This document shows positions 54,186-64,000 of a stretch of DNA of 64,000 nucleotides, piece after piece. Both the position numbers and the translations under genes were made by a program. The stretch is from Cephalotus follicularis (Eukaryota > Streptophyta > Magnoliopsida > Oxalidales > Cephalotaceae). Under the pieces are notes generated by a model. It saw only the letters and a list, made by a program, of their open reading frames with translations, ran no database searches and was not told where the DNA came from. The stretch is taken from assembly GCA_001972305.1 (NCBI GenBank), contig BDDD01001380.1, positions 87,719 through 151,718 of the forward strand. Direction: 5' to 3'. Every line of letters begins with the position of its first letter. The first letter of the stretch is position 1.

Positions 54186-54939
54186 GGTGTTCATGCAATT
54201 TACAGTAACAGAGTATGCATAAACTCACACTTCAATTCATTTTAATCAACATGCAATCAGATATAAACTATCCCAACATGAATTACATGCAATGTCTTCA
54301 AAATCATGTCATAAATCCTACCTCAGCAGCTTCCCATAATTAATTTGGATTGATTCTTCACTTACTCTCCAGTACAACTTAGATTCCAATTATCTCCAAC
54401 AATTCCAAAATTAAATATAATTTACATGTTAACAGTATATATATATACAAAATCAGAAGCTATGCACACTAATTAACTATAACAACAACACTAAATTCGA
54501 ATCAATAGCTTACCAGTACAATTTCAAGCTTCAAACTCAACTTTGAACACTCCAATTTCAGCATGCAAACTCAATACAGTAAAGCAGATGGATTCTCTTT
54601 CTTTCAATGTTTCAAACACTCAAATTTACTCACTCTTAAATCTATTATAAAAGATTTCGTTTCCAACAGTCTAGTTAATCCCCTAACTCAAATTCTCAGC
54701 CTTTTCTCTTCTCTCTCTTTCTTCTGTTTTCTTTTCTGTTTTGTTCTCTTTCTCTTCTGTTTTGCAGCTTACAAGTGTAGAATCAACACTCAAGACACCA
54801 ATCTCACCTTAGCAGCCGCTGGTGACACGTTGTGGTATTGTTTGCCACGCCTCTAGTCCACATGTCCATGTTACAACACCAGACATGCCACCACTCTGTT
54901 TTAATCAACACGTATCTGTCACTTGTCTGAGTGCAGAGC

Positions 54940-55025
54940 GTTGACGGTCTTAGTCATGGCGTCAAAGGTTTGGCACTTGCACAAAACGTCGATTCTTTCG
55001 CTTTTGGCGTCGACGGTTTGGCGCT
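54940..55025. repeat. Class I array, element 5 LTR, promoter-proximal
   Basis: gagcgttgacggtc, tggcgtcaaaggtttggc, aacgtcgattc and tggcgtcgacggtttggc; about 215-300 bp into the LTR on the minus strand. Confidence 0.8.
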
Positions 55026-55280
55026 ATAATTCATTTCTTATGCGATTTCTTTAACCAAATTTCCAAATAATTTACTCTATTCCTTTATTCTTACCAATGC
55101 CAAACAATTAAGTCCTCAAGTCAATCCAAAACAACAATTAGCTTAATAAAAGGAAGTTAAACAATAAATTTCAATTCAATGTATATTTTATTCATCACTT
55201 GTACAATATACATTAAAATTGAAATTGCGGTTATTACATTCTCTCCCCCTTATAGAAAATTCGACCTCGAATTTGGATCC

Positions 55281-55640
55281 TTACATCCCGAACAAGTGAG
55301 GGAATGATTCCATTATTTTCGTTTCATGATCCCATGTAGCTTCTTCAGCTCCGTGAAACTGCCACAGTGCCTTCACCATAGGAATGGTCTTATTCCTCAG
55401 ATTTTTCTCCTTCCTATCCAGAATTCGCATTGGCCTTTCTTCATAAGATAGATTGTCACTAATAAATCCAGGATCATAGCTCAACACATGAGAAGGATCA
55501 GGTACGTATTTCTGTAGCATAGAAACATGAAATACATTGTGTACATTAGACAACTTGGGTGGTAAAGCTATTTGATATGCCACTTCCACAACTCTCTCTA
55601 GTATCTTGTAAGGTCCAATGTACCTTGGAGCTAATTTCCC
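55281..55640 (-). pseudogene. Element 5 chromodomain and integrase C-terminal part
   Basis: LAPRYIGPYKI is the GPY/F motif of gypsy integrases. Then VEVAYQIALPPKLSNVHNVF, HVSMLQKYVPDPSHVLSYDP and the chromodomain-like end YEERPMRILDRKEKNLRNKT, MVKALWQFHGAEEATWDHET, ending SFPHLFGM with a natural stop at 55281. Chromodomains steer integration to particular chromatin; in Tekay relatives the aromatic cage is often incomplete. The piece is open and well preserved. Confidence 0.9.
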
Positions 55641-55754
55641 TTTATGGCCAAATCTGGATATCCCTTACGAAGGAGAGATTCTCAGAAAAACATGATTTCC
55701 CTTCTCAAACTCCAACTTTCTTATTCTTCTATCGGCATAACTATTTTGTAGACT

Positions 55755-56345
55755 CTATGCAGCGAGCAGCCTTTTCCTGATTATTTCAACCTTATCGGTA
55801 GTCTTTTGGACAATATCTGGTCCCAACACTTGCCTTTCACCCACTTCATCCCAGCATATAGGTGATCTACATTTCCTTCCATATAGGGCTTCATAAGGAG
55901 CCATCCCAATGCTAGAATGATAACTATTATTGTAGGAGAATTCAATAAGTGGAATATGATCCTCCCAACTCCTATCAAAGTCAATAACACAAGCACATTT
56001 CATATCTTCTAAGGTTTTAATGGTACGCTCGGACTGTCCATCAGTTTGTGGATGAAAAGCAGTACTGAAATTTAAAGTTGTTCCCATCGCTACTTGGAAC
56101 TTCTTGGAAAAACTTAAAGTAAACATTGCATCGCGGTCACAAACAATACTGACTGGCACTCCCTGCAATTTCACAATCTCCTGAATATATAACCGAGCTA
56201 ACTTCTCGATAGAATAAGTCATATTCATCGGAAGAAAGTGAGCAGATTTAGTGAGTCTGTCCATGACAACCCAAACTGCTTCATGCCAATTATGTGACCT
56301 CGGTAAACCCGATACAAAATCCATGGTCATATGTTCCCATTTGCA
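55755..56345 (-). pseudogene. Element 5 integrase core
   Basis: MTMDFVSGLPRSHNWHEAVW holds the first catalytic Asp, VCDRDAMFTLSFSKKFQVAM the second and AFHPQTDGQSERTIKTLEDM the Glu, so the D,D-35-E triad is complete. FSYNNSYHSSIGMAPYEALY and GRKCRSPICWDEVGERQVLG follow. A stop after RLLAA (55755) separates it from the C-terminal part. It is the best preserved catalytic domain of the nest. Confidence 0.93.
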
Positions 56346-56938
56346 TTCAACTACTAGTAAGGACTATAAAAATCATGCAGGATTCTGATGTTCGGCCTTT
56401 ACTCTCAGACAAGTTAGACACCTTGCCACAAATTCATCAATATCTCTCTTCATGCCACTCCACAAGTAGTTTCTTTTCATATCATGCTACATCTTAGAAC
56501 TTCCTAGATGAACACTATAATGTGATTTATGAACTTGTTGCAATAACTCATCTCTTAAGCTCTCATCATTCAGAACACATACTCTCCCTCAAAACCTCAA
56601 TAAACCATCAGAATACACAGAGAAATTAGAGTTAGGATTTGATCCTAGATCTCACGAATATTCCACAATTCAGTGTCGCTAAACTAAGCATTTTTTATGC
56701 GATCAAGAAGTTTTGGATGTGGTCTAAGATTAGCCCCAATAACACCTTTGAAAAACATGAAAGGATTCCATCTATGAAAATCCTTCAGTAGCTTCCACTA
56801 TGAGACCATCACACTAGCAATTGTTGCTTTGAGACTCAGGGCATCCGCAACCACATTAGCTTTCCCTGGGTGGCATTGAATATTGTAGTTGTAATCATTA
56901 AAGAAATCAACCCACCTCCTCTGTCTCATGTTCAAATC
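56346..56938 (-). pseudogene. Element 5 RNase H end and integrase zinc finger, decayed
   Basis: On the minus strand: [20 protein letters not shown] and [10 protein letters not shown] traces (near 56910-56830), then VCVLNDESLRDELLQQVHKS and CLTCLRVKAEHQ (H2C2 zinc finger pieces, Cys pair intact) before the integrase core. Several stops. Confidence 0.8.
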
Positions 56939-57740
56939 CTACTGAGAAAACAAATATTTCAAGCTTTTATGGTTAGTAAATATCTTGAATTGAGCACCAT
57001 AGAGATAATGTCTCCATTTCTGTAACGCAAACACTATGGCAGCCAATTCAAGATCATGTACAGGATAGTTTTCCTCGTACAGTTTTAACTTCCTCAATGC
57101 ATATGCAATAACTCGACCACGTTGCATGAGAACACATCCCAAGCCTATCATAGAAGCATCATTGTAGCCAGTGAAATCCTCATTATCCTCACGTAATGCC
57201 AACACAGGAGTCGAAATCAACCGAATCTTCAATTCTTGAAAACTTGCTTCATAAGCATCATCCCACTCAAAACTTGACTTCTTCTGAGTCAAACGGGTCA
57301 ACAGACTAGCAATTTTGGAGAACCCTTCAATAAACCTCCGATAATAGCCAGCCAATCCAAAGAAGTTATGAACTCTAGTAGCATTCTTCGGTTGTGGCCA
57401 ATTCACAATGCTTTCTATCTTCGAAGGATCCACCGCTAACCCTTCACTAGACACAATATGACCAAGGAAAGTCACATGATCTAGCCAAAATTCACATTTG
57501 CTAAACTTTGCATATAAGCGCTCCTTCCGAAGAGTTTGCAATACAATCCTCAGATGTTGCATATGATCTTCAATACTCTTCGAATATATCAGAATGTCGT
57601 CTAAGAAGATAATAACAAATTGATCAAGATAGGGTTGAAATACCCGGTTCATCAAGCATATGAATGCTGCAGGGGCATTCGTCAAACCAAATGGGAGTAT
57701 CAGAAACTCATAGTGACTATATCTTGTTCAAAAAGTAGTC
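56939..57740 (-). pseudogene. Element 5 RT (second half) and RNase H
   Basis: [40 protein letters not shown] (FLDD catalytic pair), [60 protein letters not shown], then RNase [41 protein letters not shown] and [16 protein letters not shown]. One catalytic Asp (usual T-D-H-K-S) is Asn here. It ends at an in-frame stop replacing the next residue (56939). Confidence 0.9.
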
Positions 57741-58073
57741 TTTTCTATATCACCCTCACGAATCCTCAACTGATGATAGTCCTCAAATCAAGCTTAGAGA
57801 ACACAGTTGAGCCTTACAGCTGGTCGAACAGCTCCTCAATATGTGGAAGAGGATATTTGTTCTTCACAGTCACTTGATTCAACAACCGATAATCAATGCA
57901 AAACCTCATTAACCCATCCTTCTTCTTCACAAACAGTACCAGTGCTACCCATGGTGATACACTCAATCTGATAAAACCCTTGTCAAGATAATCTTGTAGT
58001 TTAACCTTCAACTCCTTCAATTCAGTAGGAGCCATTCTATACGGAGCTTTAGAAATAGGAGTAGTTCTTGACA
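57741..58073 (-). pseudogene. Element 5 RT, N-terminal part
   Basis: [60 protein letters not shown] and [12 protein letters not shown], followed by a stop and decayed DLR..YH.LRI.E traces. It is joined directly upstream to gag N-terminal sequence. Confidence 0.9.
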
Positions 58074-58390
58074 ACAAGTTCTCCTTTAAACATCGGAGGA
58101 TTCTGTCTCATGAATCTCTCCAGATCCCTTTCGAATCCACCAGCTTGATAAACTTCTGAAGCATGCTGGTATACTTGATTAACTTTATACATGTGCCGCA
58201 ACTCGGCCATATTCGCCGCATTGGCTTGCATCTGTTGTTGAAAGACATAAGCCATGAGGTCTAGAACACTTCTTTCTTCATTTACTGGTGGGGCATTCCC
58301 TCATTCGTTCACTTGCGGGGAATTTCCTCCTTGTTCATCTCTAGGCCTTCCCCGTCTACCTCTCCGTCGATCAATTCTGTTTCCTATAAG
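58074..58390 (-). pseudogene. Element 5 gag, N-terminal part only
   Basis: Begins NRIDRRRGRRGRPRDEQGGN, an in-frame stop, then [40 protein letters not shown] and FKGEL, the same block as in element A ([15 protein letters not shown]). At that point (about 58073) the sequence jumps to RT. About 350 residues of gag, knuckles and protease are deleted. Confidence 0.9.
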
Positions 58391-58485
58391 GGAATGATAC
58401 CATCATCAAGAAACAATTCACTTAATTGTCGAGGATAGTATCCCAACGATAACTTATAATTTAATATAAGCTCTGATACTATGCT

Positions 58486-59811
58486 TGTCACACCCCGTTT
58501 ATATTTAACACACGGTTATCATTTAATATAGTATTTACCAAATTAAATACTTTAAAATTTTAAAGAAGCATTCATTCATACCGGATTATTCAGAAATAGC
58601 ATACACTCGTAGCCCATACTACGTGTTTAAGATTAATACAGTACAAGTTATATATTACATATTGTAAATGTAAATATAACAATAGGGCATGACTTAATTC
58701 AAATTACAACCTTCAGTAAAAGCCTCCAAGTGTAACTTCACCAGTATGTCTCCACTTCAGTTCGTTAATTTGAAATTGTAAGTATTAGCCTTTGTCCTCA
58801 CTAGGCTAAGTAGGAGATGTGCATGAAAATGAATATATAAATGTAATCATGCATGACAGTTTATCTTTTCAAATCAGTATATATATATACATATATATAT
58901 ATAAGCAACCATGCCAAGTGGTTACAGATAGTCAGTCATCAGAGATACCACAAAAGGTACAAACAATCAGATGTCCGAAGACCAGTAGTGAGTGTCAAAC
59001 ATCACTACCTCCTAGCCCCAACGATATACCAGCTAACTATCCCCATGCACTTCGATGATGATAGAAAAAATAAATAGTATTGTTGGCACTTGGCGGGCAA
59101 TTAACAGTCATGATCTGCATTAACGATAAGTTTGGTGTATAAGCTCTTGCCAACTCCTGGCACCTAGGGTCACCGCCGTAGTCGGTGATACACTCCGATC
59201 ACTAGAACATCAGAACTATCAAACACAAACAGTATAATATATAATGTAATATAACAGATATCTCATTTTGAAAAGAAATCAGTAAAACAGTTCAGTAATT
59301 CTCATTTTTTAGAAAACAGTAACAGTACAGTAACAACAGTAGGTTCTCATATAGACAAAACAATACGGTAATAACAGTGATTCTCATTTAAGAAAACAAT
59401 ACAATAAAATCATTTGGTTATGCATATAGCGCTCAGTTGTTGAAATCCTTGAAATTCTTTGAAACATTAGTATTTATGAAATACTTTGATAGATATAAAA
59501 TATCTATAACAGTAGGCATTATGCAGTTGCAACAGTACATTCATTAGCAGTTCAAGGATCAAACAGTACAATCAATTCAATTGATATGGACCAACAGTAA
59601 TTGCAATAAATGTTCAAATCCTGTATTTTGATTTCACAAAGCAAAGGTTGATTGTGGAAATCATCCCCTATGGAAGTTGGTGTAATCACACGAAACTAAC
59701 ATAAACAGTACACTTAAGTGTCGACAGTTCTATACAAAGCGTCGACGGTCACTTCCAAAGTTTCGATAGTATACCCAAAGCGTTGACAGTTCACTCTTTA
59801 AGCGTTGCAAT
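58486..59811 (-). mobile_element. 5' LTR of element 5, truncated
   Basis: Close copy of 52740-54100, ending at the insertion point of element 6 in the middle of the internal class I array (copies at 59713-59805). The first 1.17 kb of the LTR (U3 and promoter) are missing from the window. Confidence 0.93.
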
Positions 59812-62303
59812 TGTTGGATTTGGGGTGTCTCTGTATGCCATGATATGGTTCGTTTGTATATATACACCCTTAATTTATACAGTTCTGAATTCCTTTAATG
59901 TTTTGTGTGCATATTTTAATTATTGACAAGGCTATGTAGCTCATCCCAACCAACGAAAAGGAATAGAATAATTATACGTATTAACTGTATATCACATAAC
60001 GCCCTGTCACATCCAAAAGGTTGGATCTCGTGCCAAGAGGGCTATGAGAATGAGGTCCTTACTCCTTGTGACAAATGTTCCAAGTCATAGGTTCATGTGC
60101 TTTGGGCCATTGATGAACCGCAAAGACTTGTCGCGTTAAGCTTGCTCCCGGGTTTTCAGTGGAGGTTGGATATCTCATAGCCAATTGGGTTTATCCCTAA
60201 ACCTAAATTTGAGGTGTATGCTAGAGAGTGTGACACTGAACTGACCCACCAATAGGAAACCTATTTGGATAGTCTATACCCAATGTCAATAGGATTCCTA
60301 TGGTCTCGGTAGTGTATAGTCTATGGTAACTAGTAGGTCTATAGCCTGCGTTGTCTCGTTTGACTTGAGCGGCTGACATGCATTTGTGTGGTGATTGCTT
60401 GACTTTGATTTCCGCCTTCTCTAGCGCTAGCCAAGTGCTGGCAAAAGGGTTGTCTTTGGGCCTTGTGGGAGTTGCATTGAGATGTATGGGCTAGTGCGCA
60501 AGACGGGATCATCACACCCTGGCAAAGGGTGACTGGCTCTATTTATCTATGTACGTTGTAGACTTAAAAGTCTTGATCAGGCATGGGTGGTCTGGGAAAG
60601 AGAGGTTATCATGGGAGGTCTACCGATAATCTCAGTGCATTCATAGATTCATAGTTATCGCAGTAATACTAGGGGTGACATTCATCAAAATCCTAGGCTG
60701 TGATCAGAGCCATATATGACGAGGGAAACATGACACATATGCCGATGACTGGATAAAGCGACTGGCTATTCGGATCATGATCGATAGACGTGGTAATATA
60801 CGGAGCCGGAGGGGGGGCTTGACTGGATCTCACACCAGGGATGCTCTGATAGTCGATGTACTATTAGAGTGGTCGTACCAGAAATCGGGATGTTCTGGGA
60901 ATTTATCTTCATATCGAAGAACGACAGGCATTCAGGTCCTGCCTGATTTTGAACAGGTTGATATGTGGTAGGACACATATCATTTAGTGAAAGGACAACA
61001 TCTGGGAAGATGTTGTCTTGCTAGTGAGTATTTCATTTGATGGTTTAGGTCCATACAATACCATGATGAAATATTCCATGCAAAGGGCTTTGAAATGAGA
61101 AGAGATTGTCCGTTTTTGTCTTGGGCGTCGAAGCCATGAAGAGCATGCGTCGACACCATGTCTAATTGAGTTGCTGGGCGTTGACGCGAATGGATTACAT
61201 TACCGCTGATAAAAACAATAACTTTACACATCGACACCATGGAGAACACGCGTTTACGCCATAACTAGATGAAGCCGCTGGATGTTAACGCTTATGAGAG
61301 CATGGCGTTGACGTGTAAAAACCAGTAGCTTTACACGTTGATGCTATGTTCATTATGCGTCGACGAGAAGACAAATGGGACTAGGCGCCTATTTCATCTT
61401 ATCCATGGAGTTGACGTCTAGATAATATGAGACACATGGTGTTGACGCCTTGACAAGCTGATGCGCGGCTACAGTAGGAGAAAGAAAGTCAAACTATATA
61501 AAGCTTGAGAGAAGCTTCTTCAACACACTAGGACTTTCCTCATTTTCTCTCTTCCTTGTCGTGCTATCTCTTCTTCCTACTTACGTACGTGTCGACATCT
61601 ATCACCTACACGTTGGCACCTATGTTGCCTAGTGCTATCTAAAGCCATTTTTGGGCCTCATTTCACCACTCAAAGATCATTATAGGTGGAGATACTTTGT
61701 ATACTACATATTATCTACACCTAGATTGATTTAGTGTAGGTTAAACACTTAGCCTTGCATCCTCGGATCGTCCCATCCGTGGCTTGTGGAGTAGCATGGA
61801 GCTTTTGAGATAATGAGTAGAGGGAGCTTGTCTAGAAGGAAGGAGTCTTCACCTTCGGTAAGAATCACTTTTCTTCTTCTCCCTTGTGGCGCCGTGGCAG
61901 TGGGTTGGAGCTAGGGTGTGTGTACCCTAGATAAACCTCCATGGCTTCCTTTGTTGGTTTGCTTGTCATCCCTTAGGGTTAGGGATACTTGGGTATGGGT
62001 TGATTGGATTTTGGCTAGGGTGTTTGTGTGTTTCCTTGTGAGCCATGGTTTGGAGTCCAATTCTAAGGTTTATGGCAACCCTAGCTTTTAGACCCGATTA
62101 CTCTATGCTAGGTTTTGGTTCCAGCTTGGTTGAATATTGATTAGGATTCCTTGGACTGTTAATTGGGACCTTTCGGACTTAGATTAGGGTATCACATTGT
62201 TTGGGGATTAATTTATTGGTGAAAAATTAAAGTTAATTGGCCTTAAACCCTAATATCTGAATTTTAAAGACTTTCGCTGCGTGCGGGCCACGCGTTCCCG
62301 ACA
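59812..62303 (+). mobile_element. 5' LTR of element 6
   Basis: Starts TGTTGGATTTGGGGTGTC, ends gccacgcgttcccgaca, followed by PBS aatggtatcagagcatg. 2492 bp. Homologous to the minus-strand solo LTR 42646-45203. A TATA-like actatataaagc is at 61493-61504 and a donor-like cttcg/gtaagaatc at 61859. Class I motifs are at 61125-61610. Left flank gcaat is the candidate TSD. Confidence 0.9.
61125..61610. repeat. Class I motif array, element 6 LTR
   Basis: About twelve copies, often with a cc atg g tail: gggcgtcgaagccatg, atgcgtcgacaccatg, gggcgttgacgcg, acacatcgacaccatgg, acgcgtttacgccat, tggcgttgacgtg, acacgttgatgctatg, atgcgtcgacgag, ggtgttgacgcct and acgtgtcgacatc. The cluster ends upstream of and around the TATA-like box. 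Confidence 0.8.
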
Positions 62304-62777
62304 AATGGTATCAGAGCATGCCTAATCGACTACAATCGAATCTTAATTTGATGTTTAGTGGATTTTTGGTTGCATATGTGATTTGGCCGATTGGAGTAGC
62401 CCTACGTTTAGTGGGAGTTGCTTATTGGTCGCACTAATGAAATCGACGAACCATTGAATGCCATATTGTTACGTGTTTATTCAATTATATATCGGTTATA
62501 TTTTTGAATTTCTTATGCATGCTGGCAGGCTTGGGACTCAGACTAGTTTTGTGTTTTCTGAGTGTGGTTGATTCAATTGCTTTGTTACAGTTATAGAATT
62601 CAATTGGACTGTAATAAGACTGCCTACGTGCGCCATATTCTTGTTCTTTAATTCTTAGAGTAGAATTCTCTTTTCCCTCTATTGTATTTCTTTTCATTTA
62701 AATGTACTATGGTTGTCATTTGAAGAAAGGAGACCAGTGGAGAGTAAAGAGAAGATCAAGAAAATTCCAAGACCAGT
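62304..62777 (+). other. Leader of element 6 after the PBS
   Basis: Non-coding sequence downstream of the primer-binding site. No gag start found before the next LTR begins at 62778. Confidence 0.6.
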
Positions 62778-64000
62778 TGTAATATCCCATTTTCTATGTT
62801 GACATGTTTATATGTTTATTGTTTGGAATCATATCCTTTTTGACTTATGCTATGGATTGTGGACCTTTTTGATTTTTGGTTGAATGATGTTATTTTTGTT
62901 TTCTGGGCACAAAGCGCCGACGCTCTCTTTAGAACCGCCGACGCTTTGACTGCTGTGTGGCACGTCGACGCCTAAACGTGTGACTTCGACGCGTTTTGTA
63001 TTTATGGGCTTAACCGTCGACGCTTTAAGTAAACAATCGACGCTTTGTTCGGCTTTCCATATCAGTTTGGACGGTGACAGTGTTTTTTGAAGGTTGGATT
63101 CTTTCCTTTTTCTGGCTATCCGATTTCCTTAAGTGTTAGACGTGTTTTGGTTAGTATGGTAATGTCCTAAAATACTAATTTTGACAATTAAAACGTGGAT
63201 TTGTACATTTATCAGACAAAATTCTTTTAAAAACATAAACCCTTTTCTGCATATTTCTACAAACGAACAGCAGCTTTGAACACGTTTTTCTACACTAATT
63301 TTGACGTTTTCTAGAGGTAATTTCTAAACGAAATTTGTAGTTTATACTATGTAGTTTATGTATCATCTTTTAATTCGTGTTAAAACCGACTATAACATGA
63401 TCTAGAGCATGATTTTGGAAGCTTGTTGAAACTAAATTCTGCTGTTGTTTTTAAATGATCATTCATGGGTTTTATGCATAACTAGTGATGTTGATCCTTA
63501 AAAACAAAGAAATCATACTATTGACGAAGGTAGATATATGTATATATCACTGGTTTTAGGATTTAAACAAAAGAAATTAGAAATTTTGTTATGGTTGCAT
63601 AAACTATTTATATGGAAGAAAATTAGGTTTCAAAATGGATTTCACTCTCTGTATGAAATCATAATGTTATTCTGGCGTTTTTAAAGTAATATAACATGTC
63701 ACTGAACCAACATGTTGTTGGTTATACATTGTGTTTATCAAAAATCAGATTATTCATGAAATTGAAACTGCTTTCTGCAATTGTTATACTGTGTCTGGAG
63801 CAAACCATAGACGCTTTCATTCAGAGCATCGCCTCTTTGTGTTGTTTTATGCCTTAGTCTGTCGACTCTTGGCTCGACGCTTTGTCCTTTTGTGCTATTA
63901 AACCGTCAACGCCTAGGAGTAAACGATCGACGCTTTATGACAGTTTTGATGTTTTGATTTCTTTTATGATATGTGATGTTTGAACTGGTATGTTTAGGTC
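62778..64000 (+). mobile_element. LTR of element 7, runs off the window
   Basis: Starts TGTAATATCCCATTTTCTATG after ccagt. It carries a class I array at 62911-63060 (caaagcgccgacgctctc, ccgccgacgctttgac, cacgtcgacgcctaaac, aaccgtcgacgctttaag, caatcgacgctttg) and a second at 63808-63940 (atagacgctttc, gctcgacgctttg, accgtcaacgcctagg, acgatcgacgctttatg). The spacing of about 900 bp matches the two positions seen in Tekay-like LTRs. No coding region in the window. Confidence 0.7.

Larger units (their letters stand above)
52740..55238 (-). mobile_element. 3' LTR of element 5
   Basis: Runs from TGTAATAACCGCAATTTC at 55238 to AACGGGGTGTGACA at 52740. Class I arrays at 54940-55025 and 54020-54185, TATA-like tttataatag near 54640-54652 (minus), donor-like GTAGGA at 54321. 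The acceptor-like site reads TTTCAT. It is the sister of the solo LTR 19464-22192. Confidence 0.93.
52740..59811 (-). mobile_element. Gypsy element 5 (Tekay-like chromovirus), gag-RT deletion
   Basis: Minus-strand element. 5' LTR 58486-59811 (truncated by element 6), PBS-like agtatcagagc, gag N-terminal part, RT, RNase H, integrase, chromodomain, PPT (rc ctctccccctt at 55241-55251), 3' LTR 52740-55238 (2499 bp). Gag C-terminus, zinc knuckles and protease are missing. Inserted in RNase H of element 4; target flank gaaat at 52735-52739, partner not visible. Confidence 0.92.

Overview
The window is nuclear DNA from a flowering plant, most likely a eudicot. The evidence is layered Ty1/copia and Ty3/gypsy LTR retrotransposons, a CACTA transposon fragment, a MULE-like transposon and one intact plant lipid-transfer-protein gene. 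I cannot name the species. Almost all other coding sequence is decayed retroelement gag-pol with stops and frameshifts. No bacterial operon, CRISPR array, rRNA or tRNA gene was recognised.

Layout: 1-13.2 kb holds copia LTRs and a minus-strand SIRE-like copia element. Its 5' LTR is missing, and it is split by a 4.1-kb gypsy-type solo LTR with target-site duplication (TSD) aattg. It carries an extra third ORF downstream of pol. From about 13.2 to 24.4 kb lies a Tekay/Del-like gypsy element (A), broken by a 434-bp assembly gap, a minus-strand solo LTR (TSD agtac) and a CACTA remnant. The stretch 24.4-33.4 kb is less densely packed with retroelements. It has an LTR-like segment, a relic of a duplicated LTP gene, a deleted Tork/TNT1-like copia, the intact LTP gene at 30.4 kb and a 1.35-kb MULE-like element with long terminal inverted repeats. 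A fairly recent copia insertion without reverse transcriptase (TSD gaaac) occupies 33.4-36.8 kb.

From 37.8 kb to the end is a nest. Gypsy element 4 (+) has its 5' LTR split by a 10.3-kb gag-only Tekay-like element (TSD actct), which itself contains a solo LTR (TSD gctcg). Element 4 is cut again in RNase H by minus-strand gypsy element 5, which retains integrase and chromodomain but has lost gag C-terminus plus protease. Element 5's 5' LTR is cut by element 6, whose leader is followed by the LTR of element 7, which runs off the window.

The most unusual signal is not a gene. LTRs of several families, copia and gypsy alike, carry clusters of short palindromes centred on GTCGAC. There are two flavours: AAGCGTCGACGCTT-like (class I) and AACAGTCGACTGTT-like (class II). 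They lie in the U3 region upstream of TATA-like boxes, and in the long gypsy LTRs also in a second internal position. Sister LTRs carry different flavours in the same position. The Tekay-like LTRs also share a GTAGGG donor-like site and a TTTCAG/ATTACAG acceptor-like site beside a TTAGCC/GGCTAA inverted repeat, suggesting an intron inside the LTR that would contain the second array.
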